From the NCBI GenBank assembly GCA_041609715.1, contig JBFIQI010000078.1:1-11320 (forward strand): a stretch of DNA of 11,320 nucleotides, read 5' to 3'. Both the position numbers and the translations under genes were made by a program. This DNA comes from JABDLF01 sp041609715. GTDB lineage: Bacteria; Pseudomonadota; Gammaproteobacteria; Steroidobacterales; JABDLF01. The notes under the pieces are model-generated. The model ran no database searches, was not told the origin of the DNA, and saw only the letters and a list, made by a program, of their open reading frames with translations. Shown here one piece after another: positions 1 through 6,838 of this stretch; within the stretch, counting starts at the first letter, position 1, and every line of letters starts with the position of its first letter.

Positions 1-2
1 AT

Positions 3-677
3 GAGAAATCAATGGGTCGCCTGACCCGCTGGCTAGCCGATGGTGAAGACACCCCCGAGGACATTCTTATCGCCCAGGCCCACCGCGCCTACAGCGACCT
101 TATTTTCGACAAGGCCTGGTACGAATTCGATTTCGGTGGCTGGATCGGGCGCATCTGGCGGGAGACGGATTTTTTTGGTGACAATTTTATGCGCAAGCTG
201 GAAAGGAAACTGTCGTTCACCATGGAATTCGGATTCAAGGAACTTTATGCCCGCATGATCGGCGCGGCATCGAAGGCAACCTATGGCGAACAGGAACAGC
301 TTATTTATTTCACTGCCACGGGGCCAGCTGCGATCAATGTCTTGCCGCCGCCAGTAAGCCGGGTGGCGTCCGAGGCAGATCGGCACTTGTTGTCGGTGCA
401 ACGCTGGGGACCCTTCACGGAAAACCTGCCAAAGCTGGCGCAAGCAGGGTTCGATTTCGAGGATATTTCGGGCAACGGCAGAATAGTCGTTTCCCTGATT
501 GCTGATAAGAAGGAGCTGGGAAGTGCCTTGCCAGCGACGTTGTTATTCACCTCACGCGTGTTGTCAAACGATGCGCAACATCGATTGGTCATGATGCTCA
601 AGGTCATGGACCTCAGAGATCTTATTGTCATGGCGGGCGATGGCGGGCTGCGGCTCGAGCACATTTACGACTATTAA
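3..677 (+). CDS. Hypothetical protein, probably 5'-partial
   Basis: The reading frame is open from the left window edge to a TAA at 675-677. The first in-frame ATG is at 12, but no ribosome binding site precedes it and codons 3-11 are open, so the gene probably begins outside the window. From the ATG it encodes 221 residues. I do not recognise the family. There is no signal peptide or membrane segment. The N-terminal half (residues 20-85) is rich in aromatic and charged residues and looks helical. The second half (about 95-221) alternates hydrophobic strands and helices, like a small soluble alpha/beta domain, and ends in HIYDY. It is followed by a regulatory gap before the DNR-like gene, so it is unlikely to share that transcript. 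Base use resembles its neighbours. Confidence 0.6.
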   Translation, partial: EKSMGRLTRWLADGEDTPEDILIAQAHRAYSDLIFDKAWYEFDFGGWIGRIWRETDFFGDNFMRKLERKLSFTMEFGFKELYARMIGAASKATYGEQEQLIYFTATGPAAINVLPPPVSRVASEADRHLLSVQRWGPFTENLPKLAQAGFDFEDISGNGRIVVSLIADKKELGSALPATLLFTSRVLSNDAQHRLVMMLKVMDLRDLIVMAGDGGLRLEHIYDY

Positions 678-695
678 AAAATAAAGGGCTAGCGT

Positions 696-732
696 GTCAG
701 ATTTACTTTTCCGCGTATGAAATGGATCTGAC
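696..732. repeat. Inverted repeat GTCAGAT / ATCTGAC in the gap before the regulator gene
   Basis: GTCAGAT at 696-702 and its exact complement ATCTGAC at 726-732 are separated by 23 bases. It lies about 20 bases after the stop of the first gene and 34 bases before the FNR-type box. No T-run follows the right arm, so it is a poor intrinsic terminator. It could be a weak hairpin or an operator for another regulator. Seven-base arms can arise by chance. Confidence 0.25.
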
Positions 733-765
733 GCCTTTGCTGGCTTGTTTGTTTTTTACGTGACC

Positions 766-806
766 TTGATATGGATCAAGGACGCCGCCGGCGAAACCCC
801 TAGACT
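766..806 (+). promoter_or_regulatory. FNR/DNR box with -10 element: class II activated promoter of the regulator gene
   Basis: TTGAT-ATGG-ATCAA at 766-779 is a perfect match to the FNR/DNR consensus TTGAT-N4-ATCAA. A -10-like TAGACT lies at 801-806, starting 28.5 bases after the centre of the box. A start of transcription near 813-814 would put the box at about -41, the classic class II activator position. No good -35 hexamer is needed in this arrangement. The promoter reads into the adjacent DNR-like gene, which suggests autoregulation or control by a second FNR-type protein. Confidence 0.75.
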
Positions 807-917
807 CACGAACCAATACCGATGGCTGGCGGTGGCAAGGCCCGTCGCGGCAAAAGCAAGACAGCGGGCGTGATGAGCACAATCTACGAGTTATCCGGGG
901 TGCTAGACTTGGCATTT

Positions 918-1604
918 ATGGACGAGCCTTCCGCAATGCACGAGTCGCTGCGAAGCCACTACCTTTTCGCCGGCCTGGGTGCGGCTGACTTCGAGCAACT
1001 GGCCAGTCATGTGACCACGACATCTATAGAGAAAGGGGAAGTGCTGTTTCATCGCGGCGATACCGCTGAGTACTTCTACTTCGTCGATACTGGCTTGATT
1101 GAACTGAGCCTGATTTCGCCTACCGGTGACAAGAAGACCCTGGAAGTTATCGGGCCAGGCCGCACCTTCGGCGAAGCTGTGGCGTTCATGCGGGGACACA
1201 AGTATCCGGTGAGCGCCGAGGCACTCCAGGATTCCGGGCTCTGCCGGATCCCGAATCACATTTACGTGGAGTTGGTCCGGTCTGACAGCGATGCCTCGAT
1301 GCGTCTGCTGGCGGACCTGTCCAGGCACCTCCATGCCCGTGTCATGGAGATCGAGAACCTGACCGTCCAGAACGCCCGCACCCGCCTGACCAGCTACATC
1401 ATGGACCACCTGGTCGAGCCACCGGTGGGGGATCAGGCCACGGCCCGGCTCGAGTTGCCCAGGCATGTGATCGCGTCGCGCCTGTCCATCAAACCAGAAA
1501 CCCTGTCGCGCCTGCTGCGCAACCTGACCGACGAAGGGGTCATATCGGTTGATGACAGGGTGGTATTTATCCACAGCGTGGCACGCCTGCGGCCCTACAA
1601 CTAG
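918..1604 (+). CDS. dnr: DNR-like CRP/FNR family transcriptional regulator
   Basis: This is a soluble cytoplasmic DNA-binding regulator with an N-terminal cyclic-nucleotide-binding-like beta-barrel, a dimerisation helix and a C-terminal winged helix. The barrel runs from roughly the SLRSHYLFAGL segment through FGEAVAFM. The recognition helix contains ETLSR, the E-x-x-S-R pattern that in FNR and DNR reads TTGAT half-sites, matching the boxes at 766 and 1632. The only cysteine is in GLCRIP, so the FNR iron-sulfur ligands are absent. That favours the DNR/NnrR type, which in Pseudomonas senses NO through heme. The frame is open further upstream, with ATGs at 822 and 873. I chose 918 because it gives 228 residues, close to Pseudomonas DNR, and 822 would lie only about 8 bases from the predicted transcription start. 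No candidate has a clear ribosome binding site. It probably controls the operon beginning at 1717. Confidence 0.85.
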   Translation: MDEPSAMHESLRSHYLFAGLGAADFEQLASHVTTTSIEKGEVLFHRGDTAEYFYFVDTGLIELSLISPTGDKKTLEVIGPGRTFGEAVAFMRGHKYPVSAEALQDSGLCRIPNHIYVELVRSDSDASMRLLADLSRHLHARVMEIENLTVQNARTRLTSYIMDHLVEPPVGDQATARLELPRHVIASRLSIKPETLSRLLRNLTDEGVISVDDRVVFIHSVARLRPYN

Positions 1605-1631
1605 ACCGTTTACGTCTCCCCCGGTGTCGCC

Positions 1632-1661
1632 TTGATATAGGTCAAGGAAAGCGCCTAAACT
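1632..1661 (+). promoter_or_regulatory. FNR/DNR-type box overlapping the operon promoter
   Basis: TTGAT-ATAG-GTCAA at 1632-1645 matches the FNR/DNR consensus with one change in the right half-site. A TAAACT -10-like hexamer is at 1656-1661, and TTGATA (1632-1637) could be a -35 with an 18-base spacer. The box therefore overlaps the -35 and lies one helical turn (11 bases) closer to the -10 than the box of the regulator gene. Activation from this spacing would be atypical, so repression or use of a different -10 is possible. The untranslated leader to the 1717 start would be about 50 bases. Confidence 0.6.
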
Positions 1662-1716
1662 GCTACCCATCATTGATGCAGTCACCGGTGAGGGTGCCGA
1701 TACAGATAATCCGCTT

Positions 1717-1908
1717 ATGAGCGCGGTCTATTTCACCATCGTTGCGGTTATTTTGTATTTCGCTGCCGACTGGCTGCTGGAGCGGGTGGAAGTTGCCGCG
1801 GGGCGCAGGCTGGAGCATCGATCGCTCATCTTCTTCGTGATCCTGCTGACGCTGGCGTTATTGAGTTTCTCTTTTATTCAACGTTACGCGGGCGGTCCCG
1901 AAATGTAA
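1717..1908 (+). CDS. Small two-helix membrane protein, first gene of the NOR-like operon
   Basis: The protein has 63 residues with two predicted membrane segments (about 4-20 and 38-55) joined by a short charged loop, VEVAAGRRLEHR. I do not recognise a named family. The start ATG lacks a strong Shine-Dalgarno; the nearest purine-rich stretch is about 22 bases upstream, so translation may be weak. It is the first gene after the FNR-type promoter and is followed 74 bases later by a second small membrane protein and then the heme-copper subunits. That position suggests a small accessory or assembly subunit, as is common for heme-copper enzymes, but this is inference from context. Two convincing hydrophobic helices make chance coding unlikely. 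Confidence 0.65.
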   Translation: MSAVYFTIVAVILYFAADWLLERVEVAAGRRLEHRSLIFFVILLTLALLSFSFIQRYAGGPEM

Positions 1909-1982
1909 TTACGGTGCCCCGTATTGTGACAGCAGGCTCGGCAACAAAACCGGGGCCGTGCGATTTTCAGGGGGGGATAATC

Positions 1983-2159
1983 ATGGCTGACCACGATCAT
2001 CGCGACGATAAACCGTCGACCGATAACGAACCGATACCTTTGATGCAGCGCGTGCTCGACAACCCGTTCCTGCTGCTGTTTCTCGGGGTAGCGATACCGG
2101 CCGTCTTCTACATTCTCTGGGGGATCATAGAAATCACCCAGATTCCGATCGCGGATTAG
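1983..2159 (+). CDS. Small single-helix membrane protein beside subunit II
   Basis: The protein has 58 residues. The N-terminus is hydrophilic and rich in His and Asp (MADHDHRDD), and one hydrophobic helix spans about 29-49. An upstream in-frame GTG at 1914 would add 23 residues, but the ATG at 1983 has a purine-rich GGGGGGA just before it and is preferred. The stop is 13 bases before the subunit II start, with that gene's AGGAGGT site in the gap, so the two are cotranscribed. The size and single helix recall the small extra subunits of ba3- and cbb3-type enzymes (subunit IIa, CcoQ), although I see no sequence match. The His/Asp tail could bind metal, but this is speculative. Confidence 0.7.
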   Translation: MADHDHRDDKPSTDNEPIPLMQRVLDNPFLLLFLGVAIPAVFYILWGIIEITQIPIAD

Positions 2160-2172
2160 AGGAGGTATCGAC

Positions 2173-2706
2173 ATGGCAATGACACCTCCAAGCGAACGGA
2201 TCTGGTGGAAAGAACCGATCGCCAAAGTCGAACTTACCTGGATCATCATCGCCTTCCTCTGGGGGCTCGTGATGTTCTTTATGATGATCTACTGGCACGG
2301 GGCCGGTGAGCAGAACCTGTCCAGCGAGGCCTACAAGATCACGCCGGAAAGATTCGCTGCAAAAGCACAGGTAATGATCGACGAATTCACGGTGCGTGAA
2401 GAGAGCGGCTATCCGGTCGTGCATCCGCCGGCCGGCAGCGACGTCTACCTGATCGCCAGGCTCTGGCAGTGGTGGCCAATACTCGAATTGGAGAAGGATC
2501 AGAGTTATCGGCTGCACCTGTCGTCACTGGACTGGCAGCACGGCTTCTCACTACAGCCGGTCAACATCAACGTGCAGGTTCATCCTGGGTACGAGATGGT
2601 TGTTACGGTCAAGCCTGACCAGGCCGGCGAGTACGGTGTTGTCTGTAATGAATTTTGCGGGCTCGGCCATCACCTGATGGTCGGCAAGATTTACGTGGTC
2701 GAGTAG
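2173..2706 (+). CDS. norS: CuA-containing heme-copper subunit II (NorS-like)
   Basis: This is the membrane-anchored electron-entry subunit of the heme-copper enzyme, with its copper domain in the periplasm. It has 177 residues, short like the ba3-type subunit II. One membrane helix spans about 22-41, followed by a cupredoxin-like domain. The binuclear CuA ligands are all present: H123 (in DWQHGF), then C158-x3-C162-x3-H166-x2-M169, with E160 between the cysteines. The aromatic WQWWP stretch (98-102) matches the electron-entry region of subunit II. A strong AGGAGGT precedes the ATG. The stop is 14 bases before subunit I. There is no fused cytochrome c and no CxxCH. The presence of CuA excludes classic cNOR and qNOR and fits oxygen reductases or the sNOR/bNOR groups. 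The symbol follows the norSY-senC clusters of ammonia oxidisers and rests on subunit I. Confidence 0.85.
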   Translation: MAMTPPSERIWWKEPIAKVELTWIIIAFLWGLVMFFMMIYWHGAGEQNLSSEAYKITPERFAAKAQVMIDEFTVREESGYPVVHPPAGSDVYLIARLWQWWPILELEKDQSYRLHLSSLDWQHGFSLQPVNINVQVHPGYEMVVTVKPDQAGEYGVVCNEFCGLGHHLMVGKIYVVE

Positions 2707-2720
2707 GGGAGGCTGGAATC

Positions 2721-4415
2721 ATGGCAAACGCAACGCAATTCCGTACCTGCCCGACAACCGGACTGAAAGTCGACCGGGCGGCTGAGAAACTCATCAAGGC
2801 GAACGCGGTCGTCGCCATAATATTCCTGGCCGTCGGCGGCCTGTTTGGTCTGCTGGTGGCGCTTACCCGCTGGCCAGCGGTGCATTTTCTGCCGGCAGAC
2901 TGGTTTTACCTGGCGCTGACGGCACATGGCCTCGACGTGCTGCTGGTGTGGATCATCTTTTTCGAAATGGCGATTTTGTATTTCGCTTCGGCGGTCCTGC
3001 TGGGATCGCGGCTGGCGGGCCCGAAATGGGCGTGGACAGGATTTGCCCTGATGGTGGTGGGCGCGGTCATCACCAATATTGCCGTACTCCGGGGCCAGTC
3101 GAGCGTGATGTTTACCTCATATGTGCCGATGCAGGCCGAGCCGGCCTTCTACCTGGGCATCATATTGTTTGCGGTGGGAGCGCTGATCGGTTGCTTTGTA
3201 TATTTCGGCACCATGGTGGTGGCGCGCCAGGAGCGAACCTATGAAGGTTCCATTCCGCTGGTCACCTTCGGTGCCATGACTGCCGCGATCATTGCCGTAT
3301 TCACCATCGCTTCCGGCGCCATCATATTGATACCCACCTTCCTCTGGTCGCTGGATCTGGTGAGCTACATCGACCCGCTGGTCTACAAGACAATCTGGTG
3401 GGGGATGGGCCATTCATCGCAGCAAATCAACGTATCGGCGCATGTGGCGGTCTGGTACGCGATCGCGGCAATGGTTTTCGGTGCCAGGCCCTTGTCTGAA
3501 AAAGTGAGCCGCCTGGCGTTCCTGATGTACATCCTGTTCCTGCAGCTCGCCAGCGCCCATCACATGCTGGTGGAGCCAGGGTTCAGCTCGGAGTGGAAGA
3601 TCTTCAACACGAGTTATGCGATGTACCTGGCGGTGCTCGGCAGCATGGTGCACGGCATGACGGTCCCGGGCTCAATTGAAGCTGCGCAGCGGTCCCGCGG
3701 GCTCAACAAGGGTTTGTTCGAGTGGTTGCGCAAGGCCCCCTGGGGTAATCCCGCATTCTCCGGCATGTTCATGTCGCTGGTGTTCTTTGGCTTTATCGGC
3801 GGGATCTCGGGCGTGGTCATGGGCACCGAGCAGATCAACCTGATCATGCACAACACGCTGTATGTTCCGGGGCACTTCCATGGCACGGTGGTGGCCGGCA
3901 CGACATTGGCATTCATGGCCATTACCTACCTGCTGGTGCCGCTGATATTCCGGCGGGAGCTGATGTTCCAGAAGCTCGCTAAATGGCAGCCGTACCTGTT
4001 CGGTATCGGGGTGGCGGGGATCTCCGTATTTATGATGGGTGCCGGTACGTTGGGTGTTTCCAGGCGTCACTGGGATATGAGCTTCGCTGATGCGCAACTG
4101 CCGTTCGACTATCCGTCAGCCGCTTTCCTGATGATGGGTTTGAACGGGATGTCCGCGGTGCTGGCAGCAATTGGCGGCGCACTGTTCATTGTCATTGTTG
4201 TGGGCTCGGTGTTCTTCGGCAGGAAGCTGGCAGACGACGAAAAGCCGTCTTATCCCGAGTTACCCCCGGCAGCAGCAACGGTCGCCGAGCATGGCAGCTC
4301 GAAATCACTGTCGATTCCGGGCACTGCGATGCTGGTCGCCATATTTTTCATCGCTTTCGTCCTGTACTACTTTGTCAATTGGAAGTACCTGTCGGAAGTC
4401 TGGCCGCTTAGCTAG
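2721..4415 (+). CDS. norY: Heme-copper subunit I, ba3-derived, sNOR-like NO reductase catalytic subunit (NorY-like)
   Basis: This is a 564-residue polytopic membrane protein closely resembling B-family (ba3) subunit I, including the HH-x4-PG-x4-WK stretch after the CuB histidines and HNTLYVPGHFH. Ligands are H69 and H387 (low-spin heme), H385 (high-spin heme), and H231, H280 and H281 (CuB). The cross-linked tyrosine of oxygen reductases should follow the first CuB histidine by four residues (H-P-x-V-Y). Here the sequence is H231-S-S-Q-Q235, so glutamine replaces it and proline is also lost. That tyrosine is needed for O2 reduction and is missing in NO reductases, so I infer 2 NO + 2 e- + 2 H+ to N2O + H2O. 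No NorB-type glutamate replaces the tyrosine. The start is the ATG at 2721, with GGGGAGG upstream; the frame is open to 2655. The senC gene follows, as in norSY-senC clusters. A divergent oxidase is the main alternative. Confidence 0.85.
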   Translation: MANATQFRTCPTTGLKVDRAAEKLIKANAVVAIIFLAVGGLFGLLVALTRWPAVHFLPADWFYLALTAHGLDVLLVWIIFFEMAILYFASAVLLGSRLAGPKWAWTGFALMVVGAVITNIAVLRGQSSVMFTSYVPMQAEPAFYLGIILFAVGALIGCFVYFGTMVVARQERTYEGSIPLVTFGAMTAAIIAVFTIASGAIILIPTFLWSLDLVSYIDPLVYKTIWWGMGHSSQQINVSAHVAVWYAIAAMVFGARPLSEKVSRLAFLMYILFLQLASAHHMLVEPGFSSEWKIFNTSYAMYLAVLGSMVHGMTVPGSIEAAQRSRGLNKGLFEWLRKAPWGNPAFSGMFMSLVFFGFIGGISGVVMGTEQINLIMHNTLYVPGHFHGTVVAGTTLAFMAITYLLVPLIFRRELMFQKLAKWQPYLFGIGVAGISVFMMGAGTLGVSRRHWDMSFADAQLPFDYPSAAFLMMGLNGMSAVLAAIGGALFIVIVVGSVFFGRKLADDEKPSYPELPPAAATVAEHGSSKSLSIPGTAMLVAIFFIAFVLYYFVNWKYLSEVWPLS

Positions 4416-4422
4416 TCATGCC

Positions 4423-4448
4423 GCGGTGCCGGTAAGCGCCGGCACCGC
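4423..4448 (+). promoter_or_regulatory. Strong intercistronic hairpin between subunit I and senC
   Basis: GCGGTGCCGG (4423-4432) pairs perfectly with CCGGCACCGC (4439-4448) around the six-base loop TAAGCG. It begins 7 bases after the subunit I stop. No T-run follows, so it is not a typical intrinsic terminator. In an operon it could protect the upstream oxidase mRNA from 3' decay or lower expression of the chaperone and later genes. The function is inferred; the pairing is read directly. Confidence 0.6.
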
Positions 4449-4470
4449 GCGCATTCCAAGAGCCCCCGAA

Positions 4471-5310
4471 ATGATGGACGCCGCGAAGCTGACATTGATC
4501 TCTCGCTCTGCCAGGGCGAGGTCCGGTCGCCTGCCTGTCCTTGGCGCCATAATCATAGGCTGTCTTGTTCTGCCGCCACTGAGCGGGGCCGCCCAGGAGT
4601 ATGACAAGGACTCGGCATTGGCCATCAGTCAGGGGGCTATCGGTACCCAGCTGATGAACTATCAGCTCAGGGATACTCTCGGCCAGCCTTTCCAGCTTGA
4701 GACCCTCAGGGGACGACCGCTGGTCATCAGTATGATCTACACGAGCTGTCATCATATTTGCCCGATGATTACCCGTACGCTTGCCCGCAACGTAGAAATT
4801 GCCCGCGAAGCCCTGGGGGAGGACGCGTTCTCGGTGGTGACCATCGGATTTGACTGGCGGGTCGACACGCCGGATCGCATGCGCCAGTTTGCCGGCGAGC
4901 AGGGTATCAAGGAAGACAACTGGCATTTCCTGGCCGCCGATGCGTCAACGATTGATGACCTGAGCGAGAATCTCGGCTTTCTCTTCTTCGCCAGCGCCAA
5001 GGGCTTTGACCACCTTGCGCAAACGACCATCGTAGACAGAGACGGAGTCATCTATCGGCAAGTCTATGGCGTCGACGTCAAGACTCAGAAGCTGGTCGAG
5101 CCGCTAAAGGAACTGGTCTTCGACACGCCGCGAGAGGCCGGGCTGATCGAGCACTGGGTGAACACTTTCAAGTTGTTCTGCACGGTCTACGACCCAAACA
5201 GCGACCGCTATCGATTCGATTATTCCATTTTCACAGCTATCTTGACCGGATTGCTGAGCCTGGGGGCGGTGGCGACATTTATCATCCGCGAATGGCGGGG
5301 CGTGAGATGA
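4471..5310 (+). CDS. senC: SCO1/SenC family copper chaperone, C-terminally anchored
   Basis: This thioredoxin-fold periplasmic protein delivers copper to, or keeps reduced, the CuA site of subunit II. It has 279 residues from the ATG at 4471. A hydrophobic N-terminal segment (about 21-41) ends in GAAQ and acts as a signal or anchor. The copper ligands are C93-HHI-C97-P, the SCO CxxxCP motif, and H181 in the FDHLAQTTIVD strand. A second hydrophobic helix at about 252-272, followed by REWRGVR, gives a C-terminal anchor, as in a subset of bacterial SCO proteins. The frame is open far upstream inside the subunit I gene, but ATG 4471 (with another at 4474) directly precedes a typical signal sequence. 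The Shine-Dalgarno is weak. The next gene starts 7 bases after its stop. Its place after subunits II and I matches CuA assembly. Confidence 0.88.
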   Translation: MMDAAKLTLISRSARARSGRLPVLGAIIIGCLVLPPLSGAAQEYDKDSALAISQGAIGTQLMNYQLRDTLGQPFQLETLRGRPLVISMIYTSCHHICPMITRTLARNVEIAREALGEDAFSVVTIGFDWRVDTPDRMRQFAGEQGIKEDNWHFLAADASTIDDLSENLGFLFFASAKGFDHLAQTTIVDRDGVIYRQVYGVDVKTQKLVEPLKELVFDTPREAGLIEHWVNTFKLFCTVYDPNSDRYRFDYSIFTAILTGLLSLGAVATFIIREWRGVR

Positions 5311-5317
5311 TGGGCCA

Positions 5318-6838
5318 GTGGCTTTAATAAAGCGCGCACTCTTTAAATTATTTACCAACGCCGAACGCTACTTCGAGTATGCATTTGGCCAGCGTAATAA
5401 CCCGTTTACCTGGCTTGGAGCTTTCGGCTGGTTCTTCTACTGGATCACCGCTGTAACCGGCATATACCTCTATATATTTTTCGACACAGGCATCGTGGAG
5501 GCGTATGCATCGGTCGAATATATGACCAAAGAGCAGTGGTATGCGGCCGGTCTGATGCGGAGTCTGCATCGCTACGCGTCCGACGCGCTGGTTGTCGTCG
5601 TTGTTCTTCACCTGCTTCGCGAATTCAGCACGGACCGGCTCCGGGGCAAGCACTTCTTCGCGTGGCTGACCGGCTTACCGTTGCTGGCATTTATTTACAT
5701 CTGTGGTATCAGCGGCTACTGGCTGGTGTGGGACAAGCTTGCGCAATATATTGCCATCGCCACCAGTGAGTGGCTCGATACGCTACCGTTCTTCGCGGAG
5801 CCTATTGCCAACAATTTTCTGAACAGTGCAACGCTCGGCGGCCGGTTCTTCACGCTGATGGTTTACATTCACATCTTCGCGCCGCTTTTTATGCTGCTTT
5901 TGATGTGGATACACGTCCAGCGGCACTCCAGCCCGCGAGTGAACCCGCCCAGGGCGCTGGCTACGGGCACGCTGGTGGCCCTGGTTGTCTTGTCCTTCGC
6001 GTATCCGGCTGTGAGCCAGGGGCCGGCTGACCTAGATACCGTGCCAGCGGCCGTGAATCTCGACTGGTTTTACATGGCCGGGTACCCGTTACTCGACGCC
6101 ATACCCGGGGGACAGTTGTGGCTCTATGTAATCGCGGTGTTCGTTGCGCTGGGGTTGCTGCCATGGACACCGCCTGCCAAAAAAGTTCCCGAGGCCCGGG
6201 TGAGTCTCGAGAACTGCAATGGCTGTTCACGCTGTTTCGAGGATTGCCCCTTTGGTGCAATAACGATGGTCCCCCGCAGCGACGGGCGGACCTACGAGCT
6301 GGAACCGCGGGTCAATCTGGACAACTGCACCAGCTGCGGAGTCTGTGCCGGGTCCTGCCCGACTTCGACGCCGTTTCGTCGTGCCAAGCCGATCGAGCCC
6401 GGCATCGAGTTGCCGCACAGAACCATCGGAGCATTGCGCGAGCAGATCATGGTGCCCTGGGAAGACACCGACAAGGGACCGCGGGTTCTGGTGTTTTCCT
6501 GCGACTGCAGTAACGCCGAAGGGCTGAGCGCCGACGATGTGCGCGTCGTCAAGCTACCCTGTGTCGGCATGCTGCCACCCTCATTCGTGGATTTTGCGCT
6601 GGCCAGAAACCTTGCCGACGGGGTGATGATTGCAGGGTGCGCAGAGAACGATTGCTTTCATCGACTGGGCAACGAATGGACCGCACAACGCATCAACCGG
6701 CAGCGGGACCCACGGCTACGGCAGCGCGTGCCAGATGATCGGCTGAAGATGGCCTGGTTGCCCGTTCTGGCAGCGCGCCGCCGCGGGGCGATCCTGAAAG
6801 CATTCAAGGCACAGTTGACCGGATCCGGTGATGGCTAA
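5318..6838 (+). CDS. Fusion of diheme cytochrome b, two [4Fe-4S] clusters and MvhD-type iron-sulfur domain
   Basis: This 506-residue fusion starts at GTG 5318, 7 bases after senC. The amphipathic N-terminus (ALIKRALFKLF) is typical of cytochrome b and supports that start. Residues 1-285 form a cytochrome b core with six predicted helices. Heme ligands are H84-x13-H98 and H185-x13-H199, the bc1 spacing, and NLDWFYMAGYPLLDAIP (from 247) resembles the PEWY region of a quinol site. Next come two ferredoxin motifs: C300/303/306/310 and C337/340/343/347. The C-terminal part (about 388-500) resembles MvhD/FlpD, the [2Fe-2S] subunit that passes electrons to heterodisulfide reductase: C395, C397, C415, C441, C446, plus GCAENDCFHRLGN. 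Six helices put the iron-sulfur part in the cytoplasm. It may carry electrons between a cytoplasmic donor and the quinone pool or the reductase. Such proteins tend to be labelled hydrogenase iron-sulfur subunit, but no hydrogenase or HdrA is in the window. Confidence 0.85.
   Translation: MALIKRALFKLFTNAERYFEYAFGQRNNPFTWLGAFGWFFYWITAVTGIYLYIFFDTGIVEAYASVEYMTKEQWYAAGLMRSLHRYASDALVVVVVLHLLREFSTDRLRGKHFFAWLTGLPLLAFIYICGISGYWLVWDKLAQYIAIATSEWLDTLPFFAEPIANNFLNSATLGGRFFTLMVYIHIFAPLFMLLLMWIHVQRHSSPRVNPPRALATGTLVALVVLSFAYPAVSQGPADLDTVPAAVNLDWFYMAGYPLLDAIPGGQLWLYVIAVFVALGLLPWTPPAKKVPEARVSLENCNGCSRCFEDCPFGAITMVPRSDGRTYELEPRVNLDNCTSCGVCAGSCPTSTPFRRAKPIEPGIELPHRTIGALREQIMVPWEDTDKGPRVLVFSCDCSNAEGLSADDVRVVKLPCVGMLPPSFVDFALARNLADGVMIAGCAENDCFHRLGNEWTAQRINRQRDPRLRQRVPDDRLKMAWLPVLAARRRGAILKAFKAQLTGSGDG

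Noticed and set aside
903..1685. Long minus-strand open frame of 260 codons opposite the DNR-like gene
   Set aside because: It is the shadow of a gene with clear CRP/FNR domains on the plus strand; its translation is low-complexity and lacks any recognisable motif.
1682..1691. Palindrome TCACCGGTGA downstream of the operon promoter
   Set aside because: It is a single 10-base palindrome in GC-rich DNA within the leader, with no second copy and no link to the FNR-type motif.
2655..2720. Upstream start for subunit I, adding 22 residues
   Set aside because: It lies within the subunit II gene and lacks a ribosome site, whereas ATG 2721 has GGGGAGG at the right distance.
2721..4415. Annotation as an ordinary ba3 cytochrome c oxidase subunit I
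   Set aside because: The tyrosine position four residues after the first CuB histidine is glutamine, so ordinary O2 reduction is unlikely.
4171..4470. Upstream start for the SCO/SenC gene, 100 codons earlier
   Set aside because: It overlaps the subunit I coding region in another frame, and the signal sequence sits directly after ATG 4471.
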